NCBI GenBank assembly: GCA_032718565.1 | Contig: JAVGVS010000008.1 | Location: forward strand, 2,975,579-3,039,578 | Length of the DNA stretch: 64,000 bases | Direction of reading: 5' to 3' | Origin: Distichodus sexfasciatus | Taxonomy: Eukaryota; Chordata; Actinopteri; Characiformes; Distichodontidae | Part shown: positions 44,858-57,832 of the stretch, piece after piece | How the letters are laid out: each line of letters begins with the position of its first letter | Numbering within the stretch: position 1 is the first letter of the stretch | Notes under the pieces: model-generated | What the model was told of the DNA's origin: nothing | The model's database searches: none | The model's input: the letters and a program-made list of their open reading frames with translations, nothing else | Program-made: the position numbers and the translations under genes

Positions 44858-45439
44858 CCTTCCCTCTGCTCAGAATTCATCACTACACTACACACACACA
44901 CACATACAGAGAAAGTCTTCCTGCGTAAAGTACAGTACACAGAGAAAAGAAGGAATATTCAGAAAGGAGGAAACGGCGAGACGAGTGGACGAGAATGACA
45001 GGAATGAAAGACGATTTATGGAGAGAAATATCGAATAAATTTCAACTTGACAATTTAAGAAAAAAGCCAAAGCTGTAACCCAGAAAAATAGGGTTTTGAG
45101 TTTTGGCTTTTACCTCAAAAATTGTAACTTATTCTGACATGACATTAGCTTTCTGGCTTATCTTAAACTTTATGGCTGGACTCTAAGTGGGCTCGCTTGG
45201 AGCCACAGCATCTACCCTATTGATCCGAAGTTAAATGCAGTTTTCACGTTCGGCCGCCGTCGCTCTTTTTCCAGCCTGCAGACCACACAGCGGGACCAGG
45301 AGTCGTACTGGTGTATTAGGAAGTCCATTAAAACTTCGCTTTTCTTAATTAGCCCTACTAAGATTATGAGTTCCCTGTGGGCTCCACAAAATGCAAGTCA
45401 TTCTGCAGTCACACCACTCCATCCCACCCCCACAACCCA

Positions 45440-45464
45440 TACACACACACACACACACACACAC
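45440..45464. repeat. CA microsatellite
   Basis: About 12 CA units. Confidence 0.9.
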
Positions 45465-48109
45465 CCTCATCATCTTCATCATCCTCGTCAGACAGGAGGT
45501 TGGGGCAAGTTTAATGGTACTGACTTTAAGGTGCACATTAAATGATTACATCTGTAATAATTGGGGGCTGCTTTTCTACTGATAGGAGGCCGAGGACACG
45601 CGAGGGACGCTAAAGAAGCCAACATCAACCTTCTTATTATATCCACTAAACGCAGGCGCTCTACACGCCATTAACTCACATGTAATGATCAGCAATTATG
45701 GCAGCCGGTGGAGTGCTAAATATGAAAAAGAAATGATGTGAAATCTGCGCAGCACCTCTCACTACTTACTGGGCATTTGTCACCAGAGGGGAGCTGTGTT
45801 ATAATGTTTTGATTCTCATTTGAAGATTTAAAAGATGCTGTGTTGGCCTGCGTGGAATGACGCGTGAAGTGTCAGCAATTTGTTGAATCTGAATTCAACA
45901 CAGGATTGAATTCGAGCGTTCTGATTGCAGGAACTGATTTAATATCTATTCAAATTATAATTTTGAATTTTGAATATTATAATCAAGTCATTGCAGTAGT
46001 TTATGTGCAAAAATGTTTTATTTATTTCGTACTTTATTACTGCTTAACAATATAAATAATTCAGTAATTTAATAAGACAAATCTTAGTATCAAATTGAAA
46101 AGTGATTTTCTTTGGTGGACAGGTTTTGTTGCAAATTCAAAAATACGAATCTTGAAAAGTTTGTGTTTGAAGTTAAAAATGTTTTAAATAAATCTTAGCT
46201 TTTACATTATACACTGTTTAATTACAGTGTTTTAGTTCTTTACAAAGCTTTACAAGTTTTGGTCTAAATCTTAAAGAAAGTGAGGAAAAAAAAGTCTAAT
46301 GAGATTTTTAAGCAGATGAAGTGCGCTGGGCTTTGTGATCCAGTGTGTAAAAGAGGAAAAGCCCCACTTTAGTCAATAAAAGCGGGTGATTTAGTTAGAG
46401 TTGACTAAAGGGCTCCTGGTGTATTTGATTGATTTAGTTGTGAACACAGTGGCAGCAGCGGTGGCAAGCGGGGAGCGAGCCGAGGAATTAAAGTAAGAAA
46501 GAAAGCGGCACACTGTCACTGATGTAGCCTCTGAAAAGAGCTATTGGCATGCCAGAGCTGCCCTCTCACACCATTCTTCCTCGCTCTTTCGTTCTCCGAC
46601 ACACACACACACACACATGCACACACACACTTTGACACAATGAACACGTGGCCACTCTTCTACCTGCCAAGCTACACAAAGAGAGGACAGAAAAAACACA
46701 ACAGTGTTGAGTAGAGAGCGGACAGCGAGGCTGAGGCATCAAAGCAGACTAAAAATAATCATTTAAAATAACTAGATTAATTAAAAACATTTTTTTAAAA
46801 TAGTATAAATGTAGTATATATTTAGATATGCATATCCTAATAATATAGATTATAGTTTATGGATGTAATACATAATGTGGCTTTCAGACAAACAGTTGAA
46901 CTACTTCTACAGAATTAAGAGATAACATTTAGTTCATATTTTTAAGTGAAACACTAATATGCTAGAGGAAGTGTCACATGAAAAAAAGAAGAAGAAAAAA
47001 CAGATTTTCAAATGATATTCACCTTTATCATATCTAACAATTATTCTACTTTTCCTTCTACCAAAGGAATGAACAGAAACAGAAAAATAAATGTAATAAT
47101 GAGCGTAATGACTACGTGTCCTTTATGCTCTTAATCGTCACAATCTACATTTTAATTTGTAAAACAGACAAATAAGGCAGTGCTGTCAGCCATTACAAAA
47201 TGATAAATAATAGCTGATCTCTCAAAAGATTGAAATGGGGATGATGAGAATTGAGAACAGAGAAATAATTGAAAACTGCAAGAAGCAGTCCATCAACCAT
47301 CCCAAAAATAAATAGACGGTGAGGAATGTGATGTGATGATGAAGGAGAGTGAGATAATAAGAATGTTGCTTCCTAAATCATTTTGTCGAAATTGTTTGTG
47401 TTTGTACTCACTGGCAGGGGAGGTGCTGGACCTTCAGACCGCTGCACACACAGCTTCTTGCACTAAGGGGAAAAACAGGACATTTATTGATTTTTGTTTT
47501 TATTTGTCAAGTAGATCAACCATGTTTTTCACTTCTTTTCATTGATGATGATTACACATGACATTATCCAATTATGATGTTCGATCTTTCTTATATCACT
47601 TGTCTCAAAGTCTCATTTGTTTAGGGATAAAATGTTTTATTTGAACTGGACGGTAGGGAAAAAGGGGATTATATGGAATATTAAATGCTAAAAGAGAAGC
47701 TAAAAATTTTTCCAACACATACACACACACAGATACCTACATACGGTTAATATTCTTTGATAATGCGCGTGTATTTAATTGAAAGCCTGATATTAAACAA
47801 TACAATGCCATTGACACACCACGCTCACATCCACTCACAAACGCACTCGGAACACTTGTCGTAAAACTTCCCTGTAAGACTTCAGCGTTTGATTAAGAGC
47901 AAACAGGCAGCAGGAGGGAGCAAAAGGATGGAGGGAGGGAAGAAAGACAGAGTGACAAGACGGAGGGGGGAGATGATGAATAAGGGAGGAGGGAGGGGGC
48001 GAGGCGCTGTTCAGCTACGCAGCAGCAGCAGTAGCAGTGGCGGTGTCAGGGTGGGGATGGATGGATGGATGGATGGACGGGCGAACGAGCGAGTGAGCGA
48101 GTCGCTTTC

Positions 48110-48340
48110 ACACAGATAATAGTGTCATTAATCAGGCCGCTGCTGCCCGGACTCATTATCAGATGTAGGTTGTATGATTATGCTCATTGATTGGGCTGAA
48201 ATCTTCGCCTGCTGCTCTGACCCGGCCCACTCGGCCCTGTTCCGGCCCGATTGTTTATTAATTGACTAATTGATTCGAGGAGGAGAGCTGACAAACTAGA
48301 TGTAGACTAATTCCCCCTTTAGCGCCTCTGTAAGACCCAC
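48110..48340. other. Candidate conserved regulatory element
   Basis: Unique sequence, free of simple repeats, with clustered TAAT-core words (GTTTATTAATTGACTAATTGATTCG), GC-rich blocks and no open frame. This texture resembles vertebrate conserved non-coding elements in gene deserts. It is an inference from texture only. Confidence 0.25.
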
Positions 48341-48814
48341 TAGGGCAAAAACAAATGAACAGTTACTATGGAGATGCTTTATATACGGACGCACACAGAT
48401 AAAGACTGGCACTGCCAGCATAATACTTTTGATTTGTCATTGATCATGTGAAACGGGATGATTAAGCGGGCAGCGCTCGAACAAACGGACGCCAAATGTG
48501 AGAAAGCAGAGCGTTCCCAGGCTGTTGGAATGTTCTATTTGGAAGGCTTTTTGAGCACAAAGGTATTGATTTCCCCATATTTGTTTAAATGCAACGTCTA
48601 GTACGATCAATTCTGCATGTACACCATGTATAAAATTCAGAGCAAATAATTAAATAAATGTAAATGAAGCTCCTGGTTTTTACTTGTGGTGGATGTAAAT
48701 GCAAAAGTGTTATGTTAAAGGACGCAGATGGCAATTTTAATTATATTCTCGTAAATTATGAGACAACTCCCGTCTTTTATGCAATGACAAAAATACATTC
48801 ATGCAGTTACTGAA

Positions 48815-48990
48815 AGTCAAAGTCAAAGTAAGCTTTATTGTCATCTCTGCTATATACTGTAGAAGTATACAGAGAGACGAGACGACGTGGCTCCAGTTTT
48901 CACAGTGCACACAACAAAGAACAAAGAACAATGAACAAATAAGGTACATAGAATAAGCAATATACAAATAGAATATTAAATATAAACTTT
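48815..48990 (-). mobile_element. Interspersed repeat copy (related to 4860-5030)
   Basis: AAAGTCAAAGTAAGCTTTATTGTCATCTC...GAGAGACGAGACGACGTGGCTCC matches the reverse complement of the 4.9 kb copy. Confidence 0.5.
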
Positions 48991-50651
48991 AAATTAGAAA
49001 TAGAAACAGAGACATTTGTAGTGCTCATCCTACAATTATCATCTTAGAGTTGTCTTTTACGCTGAATGTGCAGGAGGTCAGTAACAGTTTCAATATGGAA
49101 AATTCGATACAGACTATGAAATAAAACAGTATCTCTTATAAAGTCTAACATTTAAGTCGGATCTTGTATGTGCAGATACTGTAACAGCGGTGGAGAACTG
49201 TGCAATACTTTCAAAAATTTGTGCAGATACAAAATAATAGAAAATGATAGGTCACATGTCATTCGCTGTTAAAACGTCAGCCTCCACGAATCTTATCTAG
49301 TTGTAATATAAGGGTTTTGGTGTCAAAAATCTTTAATTAATCCCACCTTCTTTTGACTCTCAACACTCAAGTTATTTTATTTTTTTAAACAATGAATTAA
49401 AGAGCTGATCGATGTGGAGATGTAGAATTAATTAATGAGTAAATTAGAAAACGTTTCTCCCCCACTCTGTATAAAAAGATGGACCTTCTAGCCCTTGTGC
49501 TCATTTTAATCCTGCTTGGTGTTTTGAAAGTAACACGGACACGATCCATCATCGAGTACAACAGAAACACCTCCAGCCAACTGGACTAAGATAAAAGAAT
49601 ATCAGTGCACAACCTCTCAAAATTAGGATGGGAAATGGGGGCAGTCAAAAAGGAAACATTAATTTTACAGAATTATTGTAAAGCCCCAGGGCTCAGACCA
49701 AATGATTGCAGCCTGTTCCAAAATCACATGGAATTGCTCTGCATGCAGAGTAGGCCAAGTGTCTCCTCATGTACACACACACACACACACACACTCATCA
49801 ACTAATATAATATTTAAATGATATTTCCATCGACCTAAAAAGCTTCCATTACACCTTGCAAACAATTGGTAAATTGTGAAATACTGATTTCTAAACGACA
49901 GTACCGGAATATTATGTCCTGTGCAGAGACGAAAAGAGAAAAACAACCCTATGAGATCAGACTTGTATTTCCAGACAGAAAAATGATCTCGATTTTATGC
50001 TTTTTGTTCTAATTATGAAAACTAAAAGCACATTCAGACCGGCTCGGCCTCGTCCCCACTGGAAGATTTGACATTTTATTTATTTATTAAGTTAGTTAAC
50101 CTTAAATTTACATCATTTACGTTTGCCCTCGCCAGCTTTTAAATGATAAAATGTGTACACGCGTAGGCATGTGTAGGCATGTGTATGCGTTCGTGACAGC
50201 AATTATTAGAGCGGCGGAGATAAAATGGCGGCTGATGGATTCCATAAACTCTCTATTTGGACAATGTAAAAGTGTGAATGTGCCACTTCGTCTCTCTATG
50301 CAAGCGTATAGACACGTACACACTGGCTTGTGTCTCTGGAACGCTCTGTGTTTGGAGACAAACGTGTGGTGGCAGCAGCAGATGTAAAACTGCTGACAGT
50401 TTTGTGACTAAGCTGGTGGCCGGCAGCAGAAAATCTCTCGGTGAGAAGGTGGAGGTGTGAAATCCATTTAAGAGTGCCGCGGGCAGAAAGGTTGCCATCC
50501 AGACCCAGAGTCGCTCTAAAGAAGAGCAGCGAGCCGCAGACGCCATTCCGGCACATTCCGGCACATTCCGGCTGGGGGGGGGGAAGGGCTCTTTGTGTGA
50601 AAGAGGGGTTTTGGGGTGGTGGTGGTCTTGTGTAGCAGCGTGAGTTGTATC

Positions 50652-50676
50652 GGAGGAGGAGGAGGAGGAGGAGGAC
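50652..50676. repeat. GGA repeat
   Basis: Eight GGA units. Confidence 0.85.
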
Positions 50677-51555
50677 AGAGAGAAAGAAAGAGAAGAAGAG
50701 GGTGGAAACGTGCAGGTGAATTAGAGATGCCTAATTGAGTTCAGAGGCTAACAAAGGGCACAAAGCTCAGTCTTCGGGTTAAGAGGCAATAGTGAAAGCT
50801 TTTCTTCCGTTTAAAATCATTTCTCTCAACAAGTGAGACACAAAATCTTGAGTGCACTTTTAAGATGTGTGTGTGTGTTTTCATTTTCTTTTTTTTTGCC
50901 TAGAGGTACCGCCAAAATTGTTTATCCTCCACTCCACGCAACCCTCCAATTATCCTCACACCACAAAACACACTGAGCTACCAGGCAAATAGCACACAAT
51001 TTACATGCAACTAATCCTCATTACCTCTCTCGGATTGGACTGTCACTGCAATCCCAAAAGCATGAACACACTTTGACAACGTTGAGAATTTTTCCCGTCT
51101 TCATGCCGAGTTCACTTAGCCCCTCGTCTTCCTAGCAGATCCTTGGGGCACAAAATGGCAGCCCAACGAATGAACGTACGGACAAACGAACAAACACACA
51201 CGCACGCAATCAGTCGCACCGCTGTGGCATTTGTGTGAGGCTGGATATTCACAAAGTCATAAGATGAGCTAACAGGGAAAGTGGAAACTAGAAGACTAGA
51301 CTAACATTCCTCTGGTTTATGGCTGGAACAATGGGCCACACATGATGAGATTTCCCCTTACTGTCTACAAGATGAACCATCGAGAGCGCAGCTTATAGCC
51401 AAACACGGCCTGGCGCCATGGGAGTACGGCTAAAAACGAAACTGTCTTTTACATATAGTAAACATTAATAAGCGTGCTTATGCCGGGTCTTGTGACACGT
51501 CATGTGTCTGTACGGAACCTCTGAGCATGTGCGCTGCTGAAAGGCCTTGAACTGA

Positions 51556-51715
51556 TGTGCAAAAGTCTTGAGCTGCTCCTCATTTCCTCATATTTTGCTT
51601 CCAAGTAGCCAGAGCTTAAGGTCACACTTTTACATGTATCTTTGCAGTAAAGGTACCACTGTTGTCTCATTTTTCTGGCAAAATATGAAAAAACGAGGAG
51701 CGGCTCAACACTTTC
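51556..51715 (+). mobile_element. Tc1/mariner-like MITE
   Basis: The left end GTGCAAAAGTCTTGAGCTGCTCCTCATTTCCTCATATTTTG is inverted at the right end as CAAAATATGAAAAAACGAGGAGCGGCTCAACACTTTCG. It matches 10543-10667 in inverse. Confidence 0.65.
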
Positions 51716-51859
51716 GTATACTAACACTTAATTTAACACTTAACTTTTATCAATAGTAATATTTTTATATATTAACATGTTCAGCAGCTTTGCTTTAAGC
51801 ACTAAACCCCTAATAAACACCACTCCTGGAACTTTACAGATGGAGAAGAAAATCACCTA

Positions 51860-51863
<4 letters not shown>

Positions 51864-51907
<44 letters not shown>

Positions 51908-51928
51908 TAATAATAATAATAATAATAA
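51864..51928. repeat. AAT microsatellite
   Basis: About 20 ATA/AAT units with one break at AATTAAT. Confidence 0.95.
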
Positions 51929-53410
51929 AAAACAACCATCTTCCTACTTCGTGGAGCTATAGGACAAGCTTAAAGAGTGGAACAAAAATATTCAACACTA
52001 TGAAATGCAGCCAAGGATTATGGGAAATGTGGTCTTACTACACAAAGTTTAGAATCTGACTTCTGAGATCGAGATTTCTTTGTGTATGCCATCTGTGTGT
52101 GTGCCATCTGCGTGTGCGCATGCGCCTTTTAGGCGCTGCACAGTGAATCAGCATTTTAACAGAATCGACTGGCATCTTTCAGCAAACTTGCTTTGCCAAA
52201 ACTAAAAATCACTTAAAATGTAACATAAATCTTGTTGCATGGAGTCAGCTACACAGAGACATGGAGACAAAAGTGGATTAGTGATGATGACTAGAGACCC
52301 GAACTGGTATCAGTCTCATGAAGAACGGTCGAACACAGTTACACCCTCCAGCATCAGAAGCCTGAAAAGACCTTTGTTCCCTCCTCACTTCCTTCACAAA
52401 GAACTGTGAGACGAGCGAGAAAGAAGGCGACGAGAGAGAGTGTGAGCTTCCCGTCTGCCCCTGCACTCCACACAAAGCTAATATTAGCCTGATTCCAATA
52501 ATGACACAGCATTTACCACCCATTACAGATCTTTTAGTGCACGTGCTACTTTGATGTACAAATAGACAAGCGCGGATGCTGCACACGGGACCGGGAGACT
52601 GAGGGAACAATGAGAGAGAGAGAGCGACAGGCCGGGAGGGAGTGAGGGAGCGAGGGAGCAGGCAGGGTAAGGCCCTCACTGAAAAGCGAGTGCAATGGAA
52701 TGCGAGCATCGCCGGGTAAACGCTCCACACAAACCTTTAAACATGTATGACAAAGAATGTACGTTGAGTGAGATTAAGCAATTTTTGTGTTTCAGTTTCA
52801 TTCAAATACAACATTTTGCTAATTCTTACTGAGCGTAGACTCTTTGTCATATGATCACACAGTGAGATTTGGCTTTTTATTTCAATTTTCAAATATTAAT
52901 GATGATATGCAACATTTATTGCGACTGTGTCCTCATAAAGAGTAGCAGATAAAAAAGCCATTATTATATTTGATCAAAATCAATTTCACGAATCGCTGCG
53001 TTTGCACTAGTTAATGTGTCTAAATAAGCAGAATTAATCCAAACTGCTAGAAATTATTTTGCAAAGCTGTCAGTTTTCCACATCACACAATCTGACATAA
53101 ATTACAAAAAATGTTACTGTTTCAGAAAGATTTCTTAAGGCAAAAAAAAGATATTCACAATAAAACTGAAAATTCACATTTAGAAGAGAAGAGGACAGTA
53201 AATAAAGGGCTTACCTTTCTTTAGCATTAGCATACAGGAGCATCCACACACACTCCCACTCCCATAAACACTCACACACACACACACACACACACACTCA
53301 CTCATGGGCAGGCAGACGAGAAAGAGAATCAGAGAGAGCATCATTGTTCTCCGCTAACTCCTCCCACACAATGCTCACCCAGTACGTGTGGAGATATGCA
53401 GGAGCAACAG

Positions 53411-53458
53411 AGTGTGTGTGTGTGTGTGTGAACGCGCACACACACACACACACACACC
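53411..53458. repeat. Head-to-head GT/CA microsatellite
   Basis: About 10 GT units, a short AACGCG centre, then about 12 CA units, giving an inverted repeat. More CA and GT runs follow at 53269-53296 and 53581-53602. Confidence 0.9.
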
Positions 53459-54185
53459 CCAATGTGTGTGACAGTGTGCAAGTCTTCCCACAAAGATTCT
53501 GATGAGAATCCTGTGCAGTCACATGATGTGTGCATGTCTACACGCTGGCAAGTATTTATGTGTGTGTACATGTGTCTGTGTTTGTGTGTGTGTGTGTGTG
53601 TGCGTGTAAGACTGTGTAAATGGCCAGAGGGCTGGTAAAAACAGGAAACAAACATAGTGAGACCCTACCAGCCACCACCACCACGAGAGTCATGAAACAG
53701 AAGTGGATATAGAACACATCTGTTTTATGTGCCCCTCGGGGTTAACACGGGTCCAAATGCGTACACACACACACACACACATACACACACACACCCCGTT
53801 TGCATTATTAATAACTGTTAATGGTGCCATTATATGGAACAGAGGCTATGGTATTTTAACATGGAGAAAAATCTGAATTCACAAGACAGACAGCGGATGT
53901 GAAAGAGAGAGACTCTAATTCCTGTGGATTGAGAAGATTTCTTTGTTGTATTTTTCTAAAACGTTGTAGTTTAAACGTGCTGTCCAACCCATTTCAGATA
54001 GAAATAAAACATCCCCACTGGGTTTCATCATCCAGAACAACATCTAATCTTCAACCATCCCCAAAAAATAGCTCTGAGAGCCGAGTTTGGCCCGAGAGTG
54101 TGAGTTTGAAGGATGCTGTATAGTCACTGTCCTTGTGACACGCTATAAGTGTACAATCATCTCACAGTTGTACACCACAGAGATG

Positions 54186-54186
<1 letters not shown>

Positions 54187-54221
<35 letters not shown>
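54187..54221. repeat. GA microsatellite
   Basis: About 16 AG units, followed by purine-rich sequence to about 54360. Confidence 0.9.
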
Positions 54222-54224
<3 letters not shown>

Positions 54225-54359
54225 GAGAGGGGGGCAGGGTTTAGATACGGAAATGGGAGGCTAATTCTAGCATACGAAACCAATCAATGAGAAAAATGAG
54301 GGAGGAGAAGGCAGGATGGAGAGAGGAGGGGAAAGAGAGAGAGAGAGTGAAAAAGAGAT

Positions 54360-54640
54360 AGATGGAGGAGGGTTGTGAGTGGTCTTATCTCTTTAATGGG
54401 CTAATCAGAATTGCTGTTCTGCATTTTCTGTTGAGAAGCGTTTGTCTGCTATATGCATTATTGTGTGGCAGAATAGAACACGCCAATCGCTGTAAACAAA
54501 AGTACATTTCACAAAGACTAGCACTACTGAGATCAATTAGACCCTTTTTATTGACTGATGTCTGGAACTGTTTGTCACTGCGAATTGTGGATTTGTGTAA
54601 TTCATGGCTTATCGTCAGCATACTAGAATAGAAACGCTTT
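54360..54640. other. Candidate conserved regulatory element
   Basis: Unique, complex sequence with balanced composition directly after a purine-rich tract, and containing CTTATC, TAATC and AACAA-type binding words. Its reading frames show no similarity I recognise. Inference from texture only. Confidence 0.22.
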
Positions 54641-55319
54641 TAGTTATGGTTTCCTGGCATATACATGCTGTTTCTGTAGGGGTCAGCTAGGCTGACCACT
54701 TTTTAATCATATTTTATTAGTTATAAAGGATAAAACAACAAGAAGGCTTATTCATATAAGCGCAATCTGAGTGAAGTGGGGTTTACGAATTAGATTAATG
54801 AAATTTAAATCATTCTGTTCATATAACGGGCAAAAAAGATCATCACAAAATAATCAGAATGAACATACATGACAAAAAGCACATACAGGCATATACACGC
54901 CCAGTACGCGTGCCTCACGTTCGCACCAAACCGTTTTTTCCTGCATGTTTAAAACGGTTTGACAAAACAAACACCTTGAATCGCTCTCATTATAAAACCT
55001 AATTAATTCACCCCTAACTGCCTTTGTTGTTGGAACCGGCCTGGAAAACAAAGAGAGGAGAAGCCTCGTCGTACAGCGCCGCCGATCCTGCTTCCACACT
55101 TTTACATGAACCTCAATGGACAGCGCTCACACCCCCCCCGCCGCCCCACCATCCGGGGCTCCTGTCAATCAACACCTGGACAGAAGCTCCACCACAGCCA
55201 TTTTGTGATCAGAGCCAAAGGAGAGGAAGACATTACTCGCTCTTCATGATGTTCCATACGCTCCGATCCTACATTTATTACAGAGCAACTCAAATTACAA
55301 CATGTATTAGTCAGTTATT

Positions 55320-55600
55320 AAAGAGATATTAATGCCTTAATGGCCTTGTGAGCTTTATGTTATGGCCTAACAATGTACGCCATAATGATTTTTACGGACA
55401 TTACCGTGATTGCCCTCCTCTTATCTTTTGAACAATGGTTGGTGTAAGTTAATGGAACATCCTAAGAGCCTCGGTAGCAAGAGCGCTTACTGATCTCATT
55501 CATCAATGTTACATATGCGAACGAATCAATTTTATCTCGTAAAAAGCTGCCAACTTTTGAATACATTGCAATGCTTTTAAATATCGTTTACTTGTCACAA
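55320..55600. other. Candidate conserved regulatory element
   Basis: Unique sequence with TTAATGGCC, GGCCTAACAATG, CATAATGATTT and AACAATGG words (SOX- and homeobox-like cores), without repeats or coding signal. Inference from texture only. Confidence 0.22.
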
Positions 55601-56704
55601 ATGCTGCACTTGGAACAGGGGGTTAAATTCGACGCGGTCAGCCTGGCGTCTGGCAGCACGCACAGCACCACACCCAGAGCCATCAAGTAAATGTACAAAT
55701 GGAGCCAAACGGAGACGGGAAAGTAGATCAGAAAATGCATTGAGATTGGCTCCTGATCAGCAGTTATATAGCAATATATACATTGTAATGGGCCGAGAGC
55801 AAGGATGAAGTAAATGCCATTAAACAAGTCTTAAATGCTGGTCGTGAGTCATCAGTAATTGGGCCCATGTACAGATCAGATCTGAATAAAAGGAGGTGTT
55901 GTTAAATGCGCACATGTATAATCTATACCCGTCATGGTATTTATCTGAAATGCATCTACTAAGAACTAACCCGTTTTCTGCTAAACAGGTATTTACGCTT
56001 CGACGTGCAGCACATCACGGCATTTGTTCATTATGAGGAAGATGAGCGAGTGGCGAGGGAGATGTGTGCTTTTGTGTAGTGCATAGTGTGCAGAGTAGAA
56101 TGGTGCTCTGACATGGTCTAGAGTAAGGCGGATACGTAGTGTAATGTCGATTATACATGTGCAATGTACTCACAGTGTATTGTGGTACAGCATAAGGCAG
56201 TGTTGTACTGATGTAATAATTTAATAGCGTAGTTTAATAGTATAGAGATCATTTTATAAAATACTACACAATTGAATGGCCGCATTATGAAATGATTAAA
56301 ATGGTGGTGTATTGTAGTTTAGCAGTATAGTATTAATTCTAGTTTTCAAATACCAGACTAATCATGTAGTATAGCAGGAGTATAATGAGGTGGTAATCTA
56401 ACGACAGTTTAGAAGCCTAGCAGTCCGCTGTAGTAATTTATTAGAATAGTAGTTTAATTAATTTAGCAGTTTAGTATTGTAGTTTTATAGTCTAATAGTT
56501 ACGTTGTATTGCATGGCAGTGCAACAGTAGTATTTTAGTAGTACAATGCAGAGGCGTAGTGTAGTAGGTAAGTAGTATGGTGCAGGAGAACAATGTTAAT
56601 GTAGTAAAATGATTACGTGGTAGTTTAAAACTACAATAGCAGTTCTGTGTGTTACTTTAGTTATGTGCAGTGTAGTATTATAGGGAAGAGGTTTAGTAAT
56701 ACGG

Positions 56705-57832
56705 TGTGGTAGTTTATAATAGTGTAGCAGTGTTGTAGTGGTAGTTTAATAGTGTAGCTGTGTTGTAGTGGTAGTTTAATAGTGTAGCAGCGTTGTAGTG
56801 GTAGTTTAATAGTGTAGCGGCATTGTAGTGGTAGTTTATAATAGTGTAGCAGTGTTGTAGTGGTAGTTTAATAGTGTAGCAGTGTTGTAGTGGTAGTTTA
56901 ATAGTGTAGCAGCGTTGTAGTGGTAGTTAATAATAGTGTAGCTGTGTTGTAGTGGTAATTTAATAGTGTAGCAGTGTTGTAGTGGTAGTTAAAAATAGAG
57001 TAGCAGTGTTGTAGTGGTAGTTTAATAGTGTAGCAGTGTTGTAGTGGTAGTTTAATAGAGTAGCAGTGTTGTAGTGGTAGTTTAATAGAGTAGCAGTGTT
57101 GTAGTGGTAGTTAATAATAGTGTAGCAGTGTTGTAGTGGTAGTTTAATACAGTAGCAGTGTTGTAGTGGTAGTTTAATAGAGTAGCAGTGTTGTAGTGGT
57201 AGTTAATAATAGTGTAGCGGCATTGTAGTGGTAGTTAATAATAGTGCAGCAGTGTTGTAGTGGTAGTTTAATAGTATAGCAGTGTTGTAGTGGTAGTTTA
57301 ATATTGTAGTAGTGTTGTAGTAGTAGTGTATAATAGTGTAGCAGTGTTGTAGTGGTAGTTAATAATAGTGTAGCAGTGTTGTAGTGGTAGTTTAATAGTA
57401 TAGCAGTGTTGTAGTGGTAGTTTAATATTGTAGTAGTGTTGTAGTAGTAGTTTATAATAGTGTAGTAGTGTTGTAGTGGTAGTTTATAATAGTGTAGCAG
57501 TGTTGTAGTGGTAGTTTATTAGTGTAGCAGTGTTGTAGTGGTAGTTTATAATAGTGTAGCAGTGTTGTAGTGGTAGTTTATAATAGTGCAGCAGTGTTGT
57601 AGTGGTAGTTTATAACAGTGTAGCAGTGTTGTGTTGATGGTTTAATAATGTTGCAGTGTCGTAGTGGTAGTTTAATGGTGTAGCAGTGTCGTAGTGGTAG
57701 TTTTTACAAGTGCAGCAGTGTTGTAGTAGTAGTTTAATAGTGTAGTAGTTTTGTAGTGGTAGTTTAATAGTATAGCAGTGTCTTAGTTGTAGTTTAATAG
57801 TGTAGCGGGTTTGTAGTGGTAGTTTAACAGCA
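56705..57832. repeat. Minisatellite, unit about 30 bp, about 36 copies
   Basis: The unit is TAGTGTAGCAGTGTTGTAGT plus GGTAGTTTAA, with common 32-bp variants containing TTTATAATAG or TTAATAATAG. Copies are largely identical in the middle and decay at both ends; from about 56200 to 56700 the sequence is a loose TAGTAGT-rich forerunner. The plus strand is almost free of C (about one per unit). Confidence 0.95.

Noticed and set aside
50253..50564. Minus-strand frame of 103 codons
   Set aside because: No similarity to a known protein; the region has simple repeats next to it and no donor or acceptor pair in frame.
55588..55827. Hydrophobic minus-strand frame resembling membrane segments
   Set aside because: 79 codons with no similarity or splice context; the AT-rich antisense of non-coding DNA often reads as hydrophobic.
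56705..57832. Repeat array that could be mistaken for a CRISPR array
   Set aside because: The repeats are contiguous with no unique spacers, and the setting is a vertebrate genome; it is a minisatellite.
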